NCBI GenBank assembly: GCA_030916665.1 | Contig: JAUPWC010000581.1 | Location: 1 to 13,649 of the forward strand | Direction of reading: 5' to 3' | DNA length: 13,649 nucleotides | From: Verrucomicrobiota bacterium | Lineage (GTDB): Bacteria > Verrucomicrobiota > Verrucomicrobiia > Opitutales > Opitutaceae | Shown here: in pieces, positions 1-6,980 of the stretch | Numbering within the stretch: the first letter of the stretch is position 1 | Layout of the letters: every line of letters starts with the position of its first letter | Notes under the pieces: generated by a model | The model's input: the letters and a program-made list of their open reading frames with translations, nothing else | Databases searched by the model: none | Told to the model about the DNA's origin: nothing | Position numbers and translations under genes: made by a program

Positions 1-479
1 CCGGCCGGCACGATCGAAACGAGTGCCACGATCAGACCGATCAGGGTGGCCGACAGGTCGAGCGACACGCCCTTGGTGAAGGCGGCGGGATCGGGCAGGC
101 CGGTCTCCGGCGAAATCTGTCCGAACACGCGCAGCAGGCCCATGACCGTGCCGGTCAGACCGAGCATCGGCGCGGCGATGTAGATGACGTCCAGATAGGG
201 AATGCCGCGCTCCATGCGGTTGATCTCCAGGCGGGCGAAGGCCTTGACCGCTTCGGGATCGCCCTTGTGGCGGCCGGCGAACTCAACGATGCGAGCCATC
301 ACGGAGTGGCGGCCGCCTTCCGGAATCTTACCCTCGATGATCTTGTCCACGAGGTCGTCGGGCAGCACCGCCTCCTTGCGGAGGGCGAAGAGTCGTTCAC
401 AGATGATGTAAACGGCGGCGATGGAACAAAGTGAGAGCGGGTAAATGAGCAGGCCGGCGCCCTTGATGATTTCGAACAT
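1..479 (-). CDS. MotA/TolQ/ExbB proton-channel family protein (3' part cut by window edge)
   Basis: Translated from an ATG at 479, the reading frame stays open to the window edge and gives 159 complete codons. Proteins of this family form the pentameric inner-membrane core that uses the proton gradient to drive TonB- or Tol-type work through an ExbD/TolR partner. Seen here: a first hydrophobic segment at about residues 8-28 (GLLIYPLSLCSIAAVYIICE), a polar cytoplasmic stretch with RLEINRMERG near residues 83-92, a second membrane segment near 96-118 containing the family-typical APMLGLTGTVMGLL, and the start of a third (LSATLIGLIVALVSI). Family members usually run 200-240 residues, so the last quarter is missing. 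It follows the transglutaminase-like gene by 60 bp on the same strand. An exbD-like gene would be expected just beyond the left edge. ExbB, TolQ and MotA cannot be told apart from this part, though ExbB/TolQ is likelier. No clear Shine-Dalgarno precedes the start. Confidence 0.93.
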   Translation of the reverse strand, partial: MFEIIKGAGLLIYPLSLCSIAAVYIICERLFALRKEAVLPDDLVDKIIEGKIPEGGRHSVMARIVEFAGRHKGDPEAVKAFARLEINRMERGIPYLDVIYIAAPMLGLTGTVMGLLRVFGQISPETGLPDPAAFTKGVSLDLSATLIGLIVALVSIVPA

Positions 480-539
480 GGTCTTTGTATGGGAGTGAAA
501 CCGCACCTATGACGCCTACAAGGCGGAAAAGGTTCATCC

Positions 540-2354
540 CTAATCCGCTTTTTTGGGAATATTCCCGGACTTCAGGCGGGCCCCCAAGGCGGCCAGCTCA
601 CCCTCGATCTGGGAGCCGGGTTCAACGCGCAGCGTGCGCTTTGCCCGCTCCACCGCCTGCAAAGCCGCGGGCACCTGCCCCTGGGCGGCCAGATGCAGGA
701 CGAACGGCACCACGATGGTGTCGTAAAAGTCGATGCCCGCGCCCTGTCCGCCCGTGTCGAGCGTGCGGTTGAATAGCTTGATCTGCGTGGCCAGGTCGTC
801 GCCCTGCATGCTCCGCTGCAAGGAGGCCGCCGCCTGCCCCATGCTCAGGTCCTGCCGGGCGGCCTGATATTTCCTGCCCAACCGCTGTTCCTCAAAGGCC
901 GCCAGGCTGGTCTCGCCGCGCTGCCGCAGCACCTCGATCAGCCGGCGGGAAAACCGGATCTCCAGGTCGGGGTATTTCTGGAAAGCCAGCAGCACTTCGC
1001 GCAGCAGCGCCTCCTGCGCCCGCAGATCGGCGGGCGCCTTAGCCTTTTGGGCGGCGAGCAGGATTTCCCAGCCATCGAGATTGCGGCGGTCACGGTTGAC
1101 CGACTCGCGCGCGGCCTTGAGCGCCAGATCCAGCCTGCCTTCGCGCAGATAGTCGCCGGCGAACTCCGCATGCACGACAGAGAGCTTGTAGGTCGGCAGC
1201 GCCCGGAACCGCTCCGTAATGAAGAGCAGTTCGTGGTCGTTGATGTTGCCCCAGGTCTGCGGATCAAAGGCGAGGCCGGTGACGAACTTCTGCTCGGCGA
1301 AGCGTCCGCAGTCGAGCTGCCAGCGCTGAGCCGCATCGAGGTAGCCGAACCACGCGTGCCGGCCGTCGAGCCCCGCGCCGCGGAACATGATCGTCGGGAT
1401 GCCCTTTGCCTTGCCCACGGTGCTCGCAAAATAGGCCTGATCCACGCAGATCCCTCCCTGCTGCAGGATCACCGGCAACGTGTAGGCGGTCCCCGGCCAG
1501 TTGTATTGGTTGGCGGCGACCCGGTCCTTGCGGTATTTGATCAGGTCGTAGGCCTTGCCGAGGTCGGCCAGCCCGGGCGACACGTTCTTTCGCGCCCAGT
1601 CCAGTTCGGTCAACGGCGTGACGATATCCACGAGAAACTTCAGCTCGCTGGCCGGCAGACGGACGAGTTTGTGCGCCGTGCTGTTGGCGCGATCCTGCCG
1701 CGCGAGGTGACCGAAGATGAGCTCCGGTGCGGGCGGCTTGCGCGGCAGCAGCGTTGCGCTGACCTGCCCGTGCGGCCACTGCGGCGAGGGAGGCACATCG
1801 TGCACGACCGCCACCGCGAGGGCCAGTGCCGGATACGCCGTGAACAGCGCCGGCTCCTTCTGCTGGATTTTCTGCAGGATCGCGAGCACCTCCGCGGAGT
1901 TGTCGAGCGGCGACAACAGCTGAAAAAACTCCTCGGAGAGCACAGCGTTGCCCAGGATCGTCAAAAGCAATTCCCGGCTCAGGCCCGCAGCCAGCGAGCC
2001 CGGCCGGTATTCGTAGCTCGCCGCCATGTTGGGATGCACCACCTGCGCCTGCTCAACAGCGCGGATCCAGTCCTGGATCGACTTCTGGTAGGGCGTCCCC
2101 AGCAGCCGCGCCCAGCGGTAGAGGTAATACCACTGCGCGGCGTAACCGCTGTTTGACTCGTAAGCCTGCTGCGCTCCGGCGCGCAGGGAGGGCATCACAC
2201 TGCCCCAGCCCTGCGCCGTCGCCTGGTCCACCAGCGTCGCGATGCGCGCCGGAGTCGGCGCGCGCGCCAGCTCATCGGCCGGGATTGCCTTGTTCTCCTG
2301 CGCCCGAAGGGGCGCGAGGAAGAGCAGTCCGATGAGCAGGCATCGCGTCAGCAC
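540..2354 (-). CDS. secreted transglutaminase-like protein with helical C-terminal region
   Basis: This is a 604-residue protein. It starts at GTG (2354), since no in-frame ATG lies near and this start gives a textbook signal peptide: MLTRCLLIGLLFLAPLRAQE, with likely cleavage after LRA or nearby. The centre (about 290-375) looks like a transglutaminase/protease-fold domain with a Cys-His-Asp triad in the right order: Cys303 in GGICVDQAYF, His333 in GRHAWFGYL and Asp348 in WQLDCGRF. Such domains may cleave, cross-link or only bind peptides, and the substrate is not evident here. Residues 395-440 (DYLREGRLDLALKAARESV and following) and 545-595 look like TPR-type helical repeats. The N-terminal 280 residues are helical and unrecognised. 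It lies 43 bp after tsaD and 60 bp before an ExbB/TolQ-like gene, which suggests a shared transcript and periplasmic or envelope work. The triad assignment is by eye, and the biological role is unknown. Confidence 0.82.
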   Translation of the reverse strand: MLTRCLLIGLLFLAPLRAQENKAIPADELARAPTPARIATLVDQATAQGWGSVMPSLRAGAQQAYESNSGYAAQWYYLYRWARLLGTPYQKSIQDWIRAVEQAQVVHPNMAASYEYRPGSLAAGLSRELLLTILGNAVLSEEFFQLLSPLDNSAEVLAILQKIQQKEPALFTAYPALALAVAVVHDVPPSPQWPHGQVSATLLPRKPPAPELIFGHLARQDRANSTAHKLVRLPASELKFLVDIVTPLTELDWARKNVSPGLADLGKAYDLIKYRKDRVAANQYNWPGTAYTLPVILQQGGICVDQAYFASTVGKAKGIPTIMFRGAGLDGRHAWFGYLDAAQRWQLDCGRFAEQKFVTGLAFDPQTWGNINDHELLFITERFRALPTYKLSVVHAEFAGDYLREGRLDLALKAARESVNRDRRNLDGWEILLAAQKAKAPADLRAQEALLREVLLAFQKYPDLEIRFSRRLIEVLRQRGETSLAAFEEQRLGRKYQAARQDLSMGQAAASLQRSMQGDDLATQIKLFNRTLDTGGQGAGIDFYDTIVVPFVLHLAAQGQVPAALQAVERAKRTLRVEPGSQIEGELAALGARLKSGNIPKKAD

Positions 2355-2397
2355 GCCGTCAGCAAAGCGACCCGCCTGCGTGCCAGCAAGCGGGACT

Positions 2398-3438
2398 TCA
2401 GGAGGCCGCCAGCGGCAGGCTGGGTATGACTTCCAGTCCGAGTCCGTCCGGACGCAGTCCGCCGGATTCCCGCTCCGCGTAGGCGGCGAAGGCGATCATG
2501 CCGGCGTTGTCCCCCGTGTGCTGCGGCTGGGCGCAAAGGAACATGATGTTCTGCGTCTTGGCCACCTTCTCAAGTTCGCGCTGCAGGGTCTTGTTGTTGG
2601 CCACGCCACCGGACAGGCCAAAGCTGCGGTAAGCGCCGCGCTCCAAGGCCAGGCGGCTCTTGCGCACGAGCGCATCGAACACCGCGGCCTGATAACTGGC
2701 GCAGAGGTCGGCTTTGCGCGCCTCGACGTCGCCCGGCTGCATCTTCTCCAGCTGGTAGCGGAGACTGGTTTTCAAACCGGAAAAACTGAACTCCAGCGTC
2801 GAGCGCTGCGCCATGGCCTTGGGGAAAGCGTAGGCGGATGGGTTGCCGGTCGCCGCGAGCTTTTCGACCTGCGGCCCGCCGGGGTAGCCGAGCCCGAGGA
2901 GCTTGGCGCCCTTGTCGAGCGCTTCGCCGGCGGCATCGTCCATCGTCGAGGCCAGCAGCGTGATCCGGCGCGACTCGTCGAGGCTGAACAGCGCGGTGTT
3001 GCCGCCCGAAACGAGCAGTCCGAGATGCGGCAGGAGCTTGGCGAAGTCGGCGTCGAAGGCCGCGGGATTCGCGGCGTGCAGCGCGATGAACGGCGAGAAG
3101 GCGTGCGCGCGGAGGTGGTTGACGCCCACCACCGGCACGCGCCATGCCAGCGCGAGACTCTTTGCCGCGGCCAAGCCCATCGCCAGGCAAGCCGCGAGCC
3201 CCGGACCCTGCGTGACCGCGATCTGTGAGATCTGCTCCGGCCGGATAACGCCGAGGGCGCGGGTGAGCAAAGGGCCAAAATGCGCGAGGTGCTCCCGGCT
3301 GGCGAGATCGGGCACGACGCCGCCATACGCCTCGTGCAGCGCGATCTGGCTGTGGACCCACTCGCCCGCGAATCCTTTGGCCGGATCAAAGGCCGCCACC
3401 GCCGTCTCGTCGCAGGAACTCTCGAGTGCGAGGATCAT
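2398..3438 (-). CDS. tsaD: tRNA N6-adenosine threonylcarbamoyltransferase TsaD
   Basis: TsaD transfers the threonylcarbamoyl group from threonylcarbamoyl-AMP to A37 of tRNAs that read ANN codons (t6A), acting in the cytoplasm with TsaB and TsaE. The 346-residue length is typical. Landmarks in order: MILALESSCDETAVA at the N-terminus (ASKHA nucleotide-binding fold), GGVVPDLASREH at 39-50, the metal-binding HxxxH as His108/His112 in NHLRAHAFS, LVSGGNTAL near 142-150, GYPGGP near 184-189, FSFSGLKT near 217-224, SGGVANN near 276-282, and HTGDNAGMIA with the third metal ligand Asp310. The start is fixed by the conserved N-terminus. Its ATG overlaps the stop of the upstream S41 protease as ATGA, so translation is probably coupled. 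The weak purine run GGCGGGAAA before the ATG is the only ribosome-binding signal. The partners tsaB, tsaC and tsaE are not in the window. Confidence 0.97.
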   Translation of the reverse strand: MILALESSCDETAVAAFDPAKGFAGEWVHSQIALHEAYGGVVPDLASREHLAHFGPLLTRALGVIRPEQISQIAVTQGPGLAACLAMGLAAAKSLALAWRVPVVGVNHLRAHAFSPFIALHAANPAAFDADFAKLLPHLGLLVSGGNTALFSLDESRRITLLASTMDDAAGEALDKGAKLLGLGYPGGPQVEKLAATGNPSAYAFPKAMAQRSTLEFSFSGLKTSLRYQLEKMQPGDVEARKADLCASYQAAVFDALVRKSRLALERGAYRSFGLSGGVANNKTLQRELEKVAKTQNIMFLCAQPQHTGDNAGMIAFAAYAERESGGLRPDGLGLEVIPSLPLAAS

Positions 3439-4682
3439 TTTCCCGCCGCCAGCACGCCGGTCAGGACCTCCTCCGCCGCGGCCAGCTGGATGTCGTCGAC
3501 AGGCTTGAAGTTTTCCTCGGGTGAGGCCGACAGATCCGGCCGCGCCTGTTGCACGCGGATGCGCGCCTCGTCGTCGGGACTGACCTCCACCTCGACGTGC
3601 GGCAGGATGCCGCGCTCGTGGATGGTGATGCCGCTCGGCGTGTAGTAGCGGGCGGTCGTCAGGCGCAGGCCCTCGCCCTTGTCCAACTCGATCACACTCT
3701 GCACTGAACCCTTGCCGAAGGATTTTTCACCCACGATCACCGCTCGCTTGGTGTCACGCATCGCCCCGGCCACAATCTCGGCCGCGCTGGCACTGCCGCC
3801 GTTCACGAGGATCGCCACCGGGTAGCTCCGCTTCCGGTGTCCATTGGAGGAATAGTAGCTTTCCCGCGTGTCCGGTGTCCGGCCCTGCGTGTAGGCGATC
3901 AGCTCGTCCTTGTCGAAAAACTCGCTGCACACGTCGATCGCCGCATCGAGCAGGCCGCCGGGGTTGTTGCGCAGATCGATGACCAGCGCGCGCATGCCCC
4001 GGTCTTCCAGCTCGGTCAGCGCCTTGCTGAATTCGTCGCCGGTGCGTTCGCTGAACTGGGTGATCTGCAGGTAGCCGATCCCACCTGAGCGCAATCCGGC
4101 CAGGCGCACGCTCTCCAGCTTGATGCGCTCGCGCCGCACGGGATAGTCGATCTGCCGGCTCTGGCTGGGACGGAAAACCGTCAGCGTCACGAGCGAGCCC
4201 GGCTCGCCCCGCACCAGGCTGATGGTGCTGTCGAGGGTCGGGTTTACGAGCGCCTTGCCGTCGATTTTCACCAGGCGGTCTCCGCGCTGCAATCCGGCCC
4301 GGTCGGCCGGCGTGCCGGGAATCGGAGCGACGATCACAATGTGATTGTCCCGCTGCTCCACCTGGATGCCGACGCCGGTGAAGGCGTTGGCCAGTTCGTC
4401 CTCGGTCTCCCGGAAAGCGTCGGCGGCCAGAAACTCCGAATGCGGGTCCAGGCTCCCGACCATGCCGTCCAGGGCCGCGCGGGTGAGGCTTTCATAGTCG
4501 GCGGGTGCATCGCCGACGTAGTTTTCCTTCACCAGCTGCAGCACTTCCTTGAAGTAGCGCACCTGCCGGTCGCGGTCGCGGTCGGGCCACCAGCTGGGCG
4601 CGCCCTGCTGGCGGGCGGCAAACTGCGCAAGCAGAAAGCCGGCGACAACGGCCGAGATGATGGCGAGGAAACGTTTGAACAT
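3435..4682 (-). CDS. S41-family C-terminal processing peptidase (CtpA/Prc-like)
   Basis: This is a 415-residue serine protease that cuts proteins near their C-termini in the periplasm or at the outer face of the inner membrane. Seen in order: an N-terminal hydrophobic anchor or uncleaved signal (about 4-22, RFLAIISAVVAGFLLAQFAA), a helical region, a PDZ domain (about 97-172, with GVGIQV, PADRAGLQRGDRLVKIDG) and the S41 catalytic domain. The catalytic Ser is Ser299 in NGGSASAAEIVAGA and the catalytic Lys is Lys324 in SFGKGSVQ. Their spacing of 25 residues matches Prc/CtpA (Ser452/Lys477 in E. coli, from memory). LVIDLRNNPGGLL at about 232-245 is also family-typical. The length fits the CtpA type and not the longer Prc type. 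It heads the tsaD operon and diverges from the methyltransferase gene across only 35 bp. The ATG at 4682 lacks a nearby Shine-Dalgarno, but AAGGAG lies 24 nt upstream (see findings). Confidence 0.95.
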   Translation of the reverse strand: MFKRFLAIISAVVAGFLLAQFAARQQGAPSWWPDRDRDRQVRYFKEVLQLVKENYVGDAPADYESLTRAALDGMVGSLDPHSEFLAADAFRETEDELANAFTGVGIQVEQRDNHIVIVAPIPGTPADRAGLQRGDRLVKIDGKALVNPTLDSTISLVRGEPGSLVTLTVFRPSQSRQIDYPVRRERIKLESVRLAGLRSGGIGYLQITQFSERTGDEFSKALTELEDRGMRALVIDLRNNPGGLLDAAIDVCSEFFDKDELIAYTQGRTPDTRESYYSSNGHRKRSYPVAILVNGGSASAAEIVAGAMRDTKRAVIVGEKSFGKGSVQSVIELDKGEGLRLTTARYYTPSGITIHERGILPHVEVEVSPDDEARIRVQQARPDLSASPEENFKPVDDIQLAAAEEVLTGVLAAGK

Positions 4683-4717
4683 CGGCCCGCAGTGTGGGCA
4701 AATGGGCTCCTTTGTAA

Positions 4718-5704
4718 ATGGGTTCCTCCGCGCACTTCCTCGAAATCATGGCCGCCGAGCCGGGCGCGGCGCAGGGCGTGCCCTTTGCGCGCTTCATGGA
4801 ACTGGCGATGTATCACCCGACCGCCGGCTACTATACGCGGGATTTCCGGCGCGTCGGGCGCGACCGCAAGGCGGATTTCTACACGGCCACGTCGTTCAAC
4901 CCGGTCTTCGGCGAACTGCTCGTGGCCGCGGTGGGCAAGCTGCTCGCGCCGGCGCGGCCGGCGGATTTTCACTTCGTCGAGATCGGCGCCGAGCCGGGCG
5001 GCGGTGCGCTGCGCGACATCCCCCACTCCTTCGCCTCCTACCGCACGATCCGCCTCGGCGAGCCGCTGGCCGTCAGCGGACCGGTCGTGGTGTTTTCCAA
5101 CGAGCTGTTCGACGCGCAGCCGTTTCACCGCGTGGTGTGGCGCGACGGCGCCTGGCGCGAGCTCGGCGTGGCGTTTCGCGACGGCAAACTCGTGGAGACG
5201 GAACTGCCGGAGTTTTGCGCGGAACTCGCGGCCGAGCGCGACCGGCTGCCCAAGGCCTCCACCGAGGGCTATCACCTCGACCTGCCGCTGCGCACGATAC
5301 CGCTGCTGGAGAAGATCGTCGCCCAGCCGTGGCAGGGGCTGTTCCTGGCCCTCGACTACGGGCGTCCCTGGCAGGTGCTGGCCGAGGATATGCCGACCGG
5401 CACGGCGCGGACGTATTTCCGCCAGAAAATGGGCGACGACCTGCTGAACCGCCCCGGCGAGCAGGACCTGACCTGCCACATCTGCTGGGACTGGCTGGAG
5501 GACGGGCTCGTGCAGGCGCGTTTCAACGAGCCCATGGTCGAGTCACAGGAGAGTTTTTTCGCCCGCCATGCTTCCGAAGTGCTGGCGGCGATGACGGCGG
5601 CCGAGGCGAAGGGGCTGAGTCCGCGCAAAAGAATGCTGATGCACCTGCTGCATCCCGCGCACATGGGGCAGAAGTTTCAGGCCCTGCACGCTTTACGCAA
5701 GTGA
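4718..5704 (+). CDS. class I SAM-dependent methyltransferase, MidA/NDUFAF7 (DUF185) family
   Basis: The 328-residue protein matches the MidA/NDUFAF7 pattern. The N-terminus has FARFMELAMYHPTAGYY (24-39), close to the family's FMxLALYHPxxGYY, followed by DFYTATSFNPVFG. Residues 88-100 (EIGAEPGGGALRD) sit where the SAM-binding motif I belongs. SNELFDAQPF at 127-136 matches the family's SNExxDAxP, and ALDYG at 211-215 is also conserved. In mitochondria, NDUFAF7 methylates an arginine of a complex I subunit, but most bacterial homologues have no known substrate and no complex I genes are nearby. The ATG at 4718 is chosen because it puts the conserved N-terminal block at a normal distance; M11 is an alternative. 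No Shine-Dalgarno is visible. The gene diverges from the S41 protease, and rpmB follows 84 bp downstream with its own likely promoter. Motif I is unusual (see findings). Confidence 0.88.
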   Translation: MGSSAHFLEIMAAEPGAAQGVPFARFMELAMYHPTAGYYTRDFRRVGRDRKADFYTATSFNPVFGELLVAAVGKLLAPARPADFHFVEIGAEPGGGALRDIPHSFASYRTIRLGEPLAVSGPVVVFSNELFDAQPFHRVVWRDGAWRELGVAFRDGKLVETELPEFCAELAAERDRLPKASTEGYHLDLPLRTIPLLEKIVAQPWQGLFLALDYGRPWQVLAEDMPTGTARTYFRQKMGDDLLNRPGEQDLTCHICWDWLEDGLVQARFNEPMVESQESFFARHASEVLAAMTAAEAKGLSPRKRMLMHLLHPAHMGQKFQALHALRK

Positions 5705-5734
5705 ACCTGCGCGGCACGAAAAACCAAAATTCCC

Positions 5735-5762
5735 TTGCTAAGCGAAAAGCCGGTCCTTTACT
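5735..5762 (+). promoter_or_regulatory. candidate sigma-70-type promoter for rpmB
   Basis: In the 84-bp AT-richer gap before rpmB there is a TTGCTA at 5735-5740 and, 16 bases later, TTTACT at 5757-5762. These match four of six positions each of the usual -35 (TTGACA) and -10 (TATAAT) boxes. The position leaves about 20 bases of leader before the ATG at 5789. The only ribosome-binding hint is AAGAA at about 5779-5783. This is a pattern match by eye, and in a high-GC genome with unknown sigma preferences it remains tentative. Confidence 0.4.
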
Positions 5763-5788
5763 CACGACCTTTTAACTCAAGAAACACC

Positions 5789-6019
5789 ATGGCACGAATT
5801 TGCGCAATCACTGGAAAACGCCCGACGATGGGCAGCATCATCAACCGCAAGGGTCAGTCCAAGAAGAGCGGCGGCATCGGCACGCACGTCACGAGCAAGA
5901 CGACCCGCAAGTTCCGCCCGAACCTGCAGTGGATCAAGGTCAAGCTCCCCAACGGCGGCACCAAGCGCATGTGGGTCTCGGTCAAGGCCATCAAGGCCGG
6001 CCTTGTGCAGAAAGCCTGA
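5789..6019 (+). CDS. rpmB: 50S ribosomal protein L28
   Basis: This is a 76-residue basic ribosomal protein of the large subunit. It begins MARICAITGKRPTMGSIINR, the clear L28 signature, and continues with KKSGGIGTHVTSKTTRKFRPN, where L28 proteins carry a conserved basic stretch contacting 23S rRNA. The C-terminal half holds KVKLPNGGTKRMWVS and VKAIKAGLV. The start is set at 5789 because the L28 N-terminus begins there; an 18-codon upstream extension in frame has no family support. Only one Cys (Cys5) is present, so this is the zinc-free form. It is monocistronic by appearance: a probable promoter lies upstream and a strong terminator 22 bp downstream. rpmG, a frequent partner elsewhere, is absent. 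The sequence resembles L28 of Opitutaceae as I remember it, which supports the taxonomic guess. Confidence 0.98.
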   Translation: MARICAITGKRPTMGSIINRKGQSKKSGGIGTHVTSKTTRKFRPNLQWIKVKLPNGGTKRMWVSVKAIKAGLVQKA

Positions 6020-6040
6020 TTCCCCTCCCTCCATCTTCAA

Positions 6041-6067
6041 CCCGCAGCCGCAAGCTGCGGGTTTTTT
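6041..6067 (+). terminator. Rho-independent terminator of rpmB
   Basis: A perfect 8-bp stem, CCCGCAGC (6041-6048) pairing with GCTGCGGG (6054-6061), encloses the 5-base loop CGCAA and is followed directly by six T residues (6062-6067). It lies 22 bp after the rpmB stop codon in the same direction. This is the clearest intrinsic terminator in the window. Confidence 0.93.
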
Positions 6068-6239
6068 CATGCCCGGATAAGACCGCGAGACAAGCTCCGC
6101 ACCAATTGCCCCAACCGATGCGCAGCAATTCCCGTGGCGGAAGCGCCGCTGCGGGCGTATCATGCCCAATGAGGGAACCCGGTTCCCCGGGATGCCCCTC
6201 CGGCTGCTTTCAGCCGTCCTGCCCCAACCCCGTCCCGCC

Positions 6240-6968
6240 ATGACAACCCATCCCTATCTGCAACACGGGTTGACGATCCTGCACGCGCGGCTCAAGACCC
6301 CGCACGGAAGCTTCGCCGCCCTGACCGGCTCCCAACCCCGTCCGTTCATCACCCTCTCCCGCGAAACCTGCGCCGGCGCCACCACGCTCGGCAAACACCT
6401 GCTGCCCATGCTCGACGCCAACCTGGGCGAAGACGGACGCAGTTGGATGTTCCTCGACAAGGACCTGCTGCATCACGCCCTCAACCATCAGCACCTGCCG
6501 GAGCAACTCGCCGATTACCTGCCCGAGGATCGACTCCCTGAGATCAAGGGACTCATCGGCGAAATGGTCGGCCTGCACCCGCCGCTCTGGGAACTGGAGC
6601 ATCGCGTCGCCGAGGCCATCCATCGCTTCGCCGAACTGGGCCACGTCATCATCTCGGGTCGCGCGGCGCATCTCATTACCCGGGATCTGCCCGCCGGCCT
6701 GCACCTGCGCCTCATCGCGCCGCTCGAATCCCGCATCCGCCGGGCGCAGCAGAAGCTCCAGTGCGACCGCACCGCCGCCGGAAATTTCATCACGGACAAC
6801 GACCAGGCCCGCGAACGCCATGTGCGGACCAACTTTGAACAGGACATCAACGACCCGCACGCCTACGACCTCGTGATCAACACCGACCGCATCCCGCCGG
6901 AAACCGCCGCACGGATGGTGCTGGCCGGTTTGCAGGACCGGGTCGCGGCGCTCACACCCGCGGTGTGA
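6240..6968 (+). CDS. cytidylate kinase-like family protein
   Basis: This is a 242-residue protein when started at the ATG at 6240. The fold is that of the P-loop cytidylate-kinase-like family (often annotated AAA/CMK-like, distinct from housekeeping Cmk). Evidence: FITLSRETCAGATTLGKHLL at 36-55 aligns with the family's ITISREFGSGGxxIGxxLA nucleotide-binding start; GHVIISGRAAHLITRDLP (144-161) aligns with the xVIVGRGAxxIL block; LRLIAPLESRIRR (155-168) is the typical APLExRIxR; and DPHAYDLVINTDRIP (205-219) is the hallmark YDLVINTD segment. The phosphoryl acceptor is unknown for this family. An in-frame ATG at 6162 would add 26 residues, but conserved sequence starts only after 6240 and the extension has no recognisable content. 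The gene is alone between the rpmB terminator and the convergent GNAT gene, 12 bp away. No Shine-Dalgarno is visible. The P-loop is glycine-poor (see findings). Confidence 0.85.
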   Translation: MTTHPYLQHGLTILHARLKTPHGSFAALTGSQPRPFITLSRETCAGATTLGKHLLPMLDANLGEDGRSWMFLDKDLLHHALNHQHLPEQLADYLPEDRLPEIKGLIGEMVGLHPPLWELEHRVAEAIHRFAELGHVIISGRAAHLITRDLPAGLHLRLIAPLESRIRRAQQKLQCDRTAAGNFITDNDQARERHVRTNFEQDINDPHAYDLVINTDRIPPETAARMVLAGLQDRVAALTPAV

Positions 6969-6980
6969 AACCACGCGGCC

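Noticed and set aside
513..525. Small inverted repeat CGCCT-ACA-AGGCG between the transglutaminase-like and ExbB-like genes
   Set aside because: Only a 5-bp stem with a 3-base loop and no T run on either strand; not a convincing terminator or operator.
1047..2156. A 369-codon open frame opposite the transglutaminase-like gene
   Set aside because: Arg/Val/Gln/Glu-rich antisense product without recognisable domains; the opposite strand has a signal peptide and a catalytic triad.
2242..3228. A 328-codon plus-strand frame opposite tsaD
   Set aside because: It lies over an unmistakable tsaD and has no domain signature of its own.
4492..4701. Leader ORF from TTG after AAGGAG, overlapping the protease start
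   Set aside because: Not annotated as a gene: the product is Arg/Pro/Ala-rich and looks like a shadow frame. It is kept only as part of a finding on the odd Shine-Dalgarno position.
4683..4703. CPHCG zinc-finger-like residues if the protease began at ATT
   Set aside because: Two Cys in seven residues next to a membrane anchor are most likely chance, and the ATT start with 3-nt spacing is improbable.
4341..5479. Long open frames on both strands over the protease start and the methyltransferase gene
   Set aside because: They cross two well-supported genes and translate to low-quality Arg/Ala-rich sequence; they are codon shadows in high-GC DNA.
6162..6239. N-terminal extension of the kinase-like protein from the ATG at 6162
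   Set aside because: The 26 added residues have no family similarity, and they contain the palindrome and hairpin-like bases that look non-coding; 6240 is preferred.
6959..6979. Imperfect hairpin between the convergent kinase-like and GNAT genes (CCGCGGTG ... CACGCGG)
   Set aside because: The stem has a bulge, overlaps the stop codon and has no T run, so I could not support it as a bidirectional terminator.
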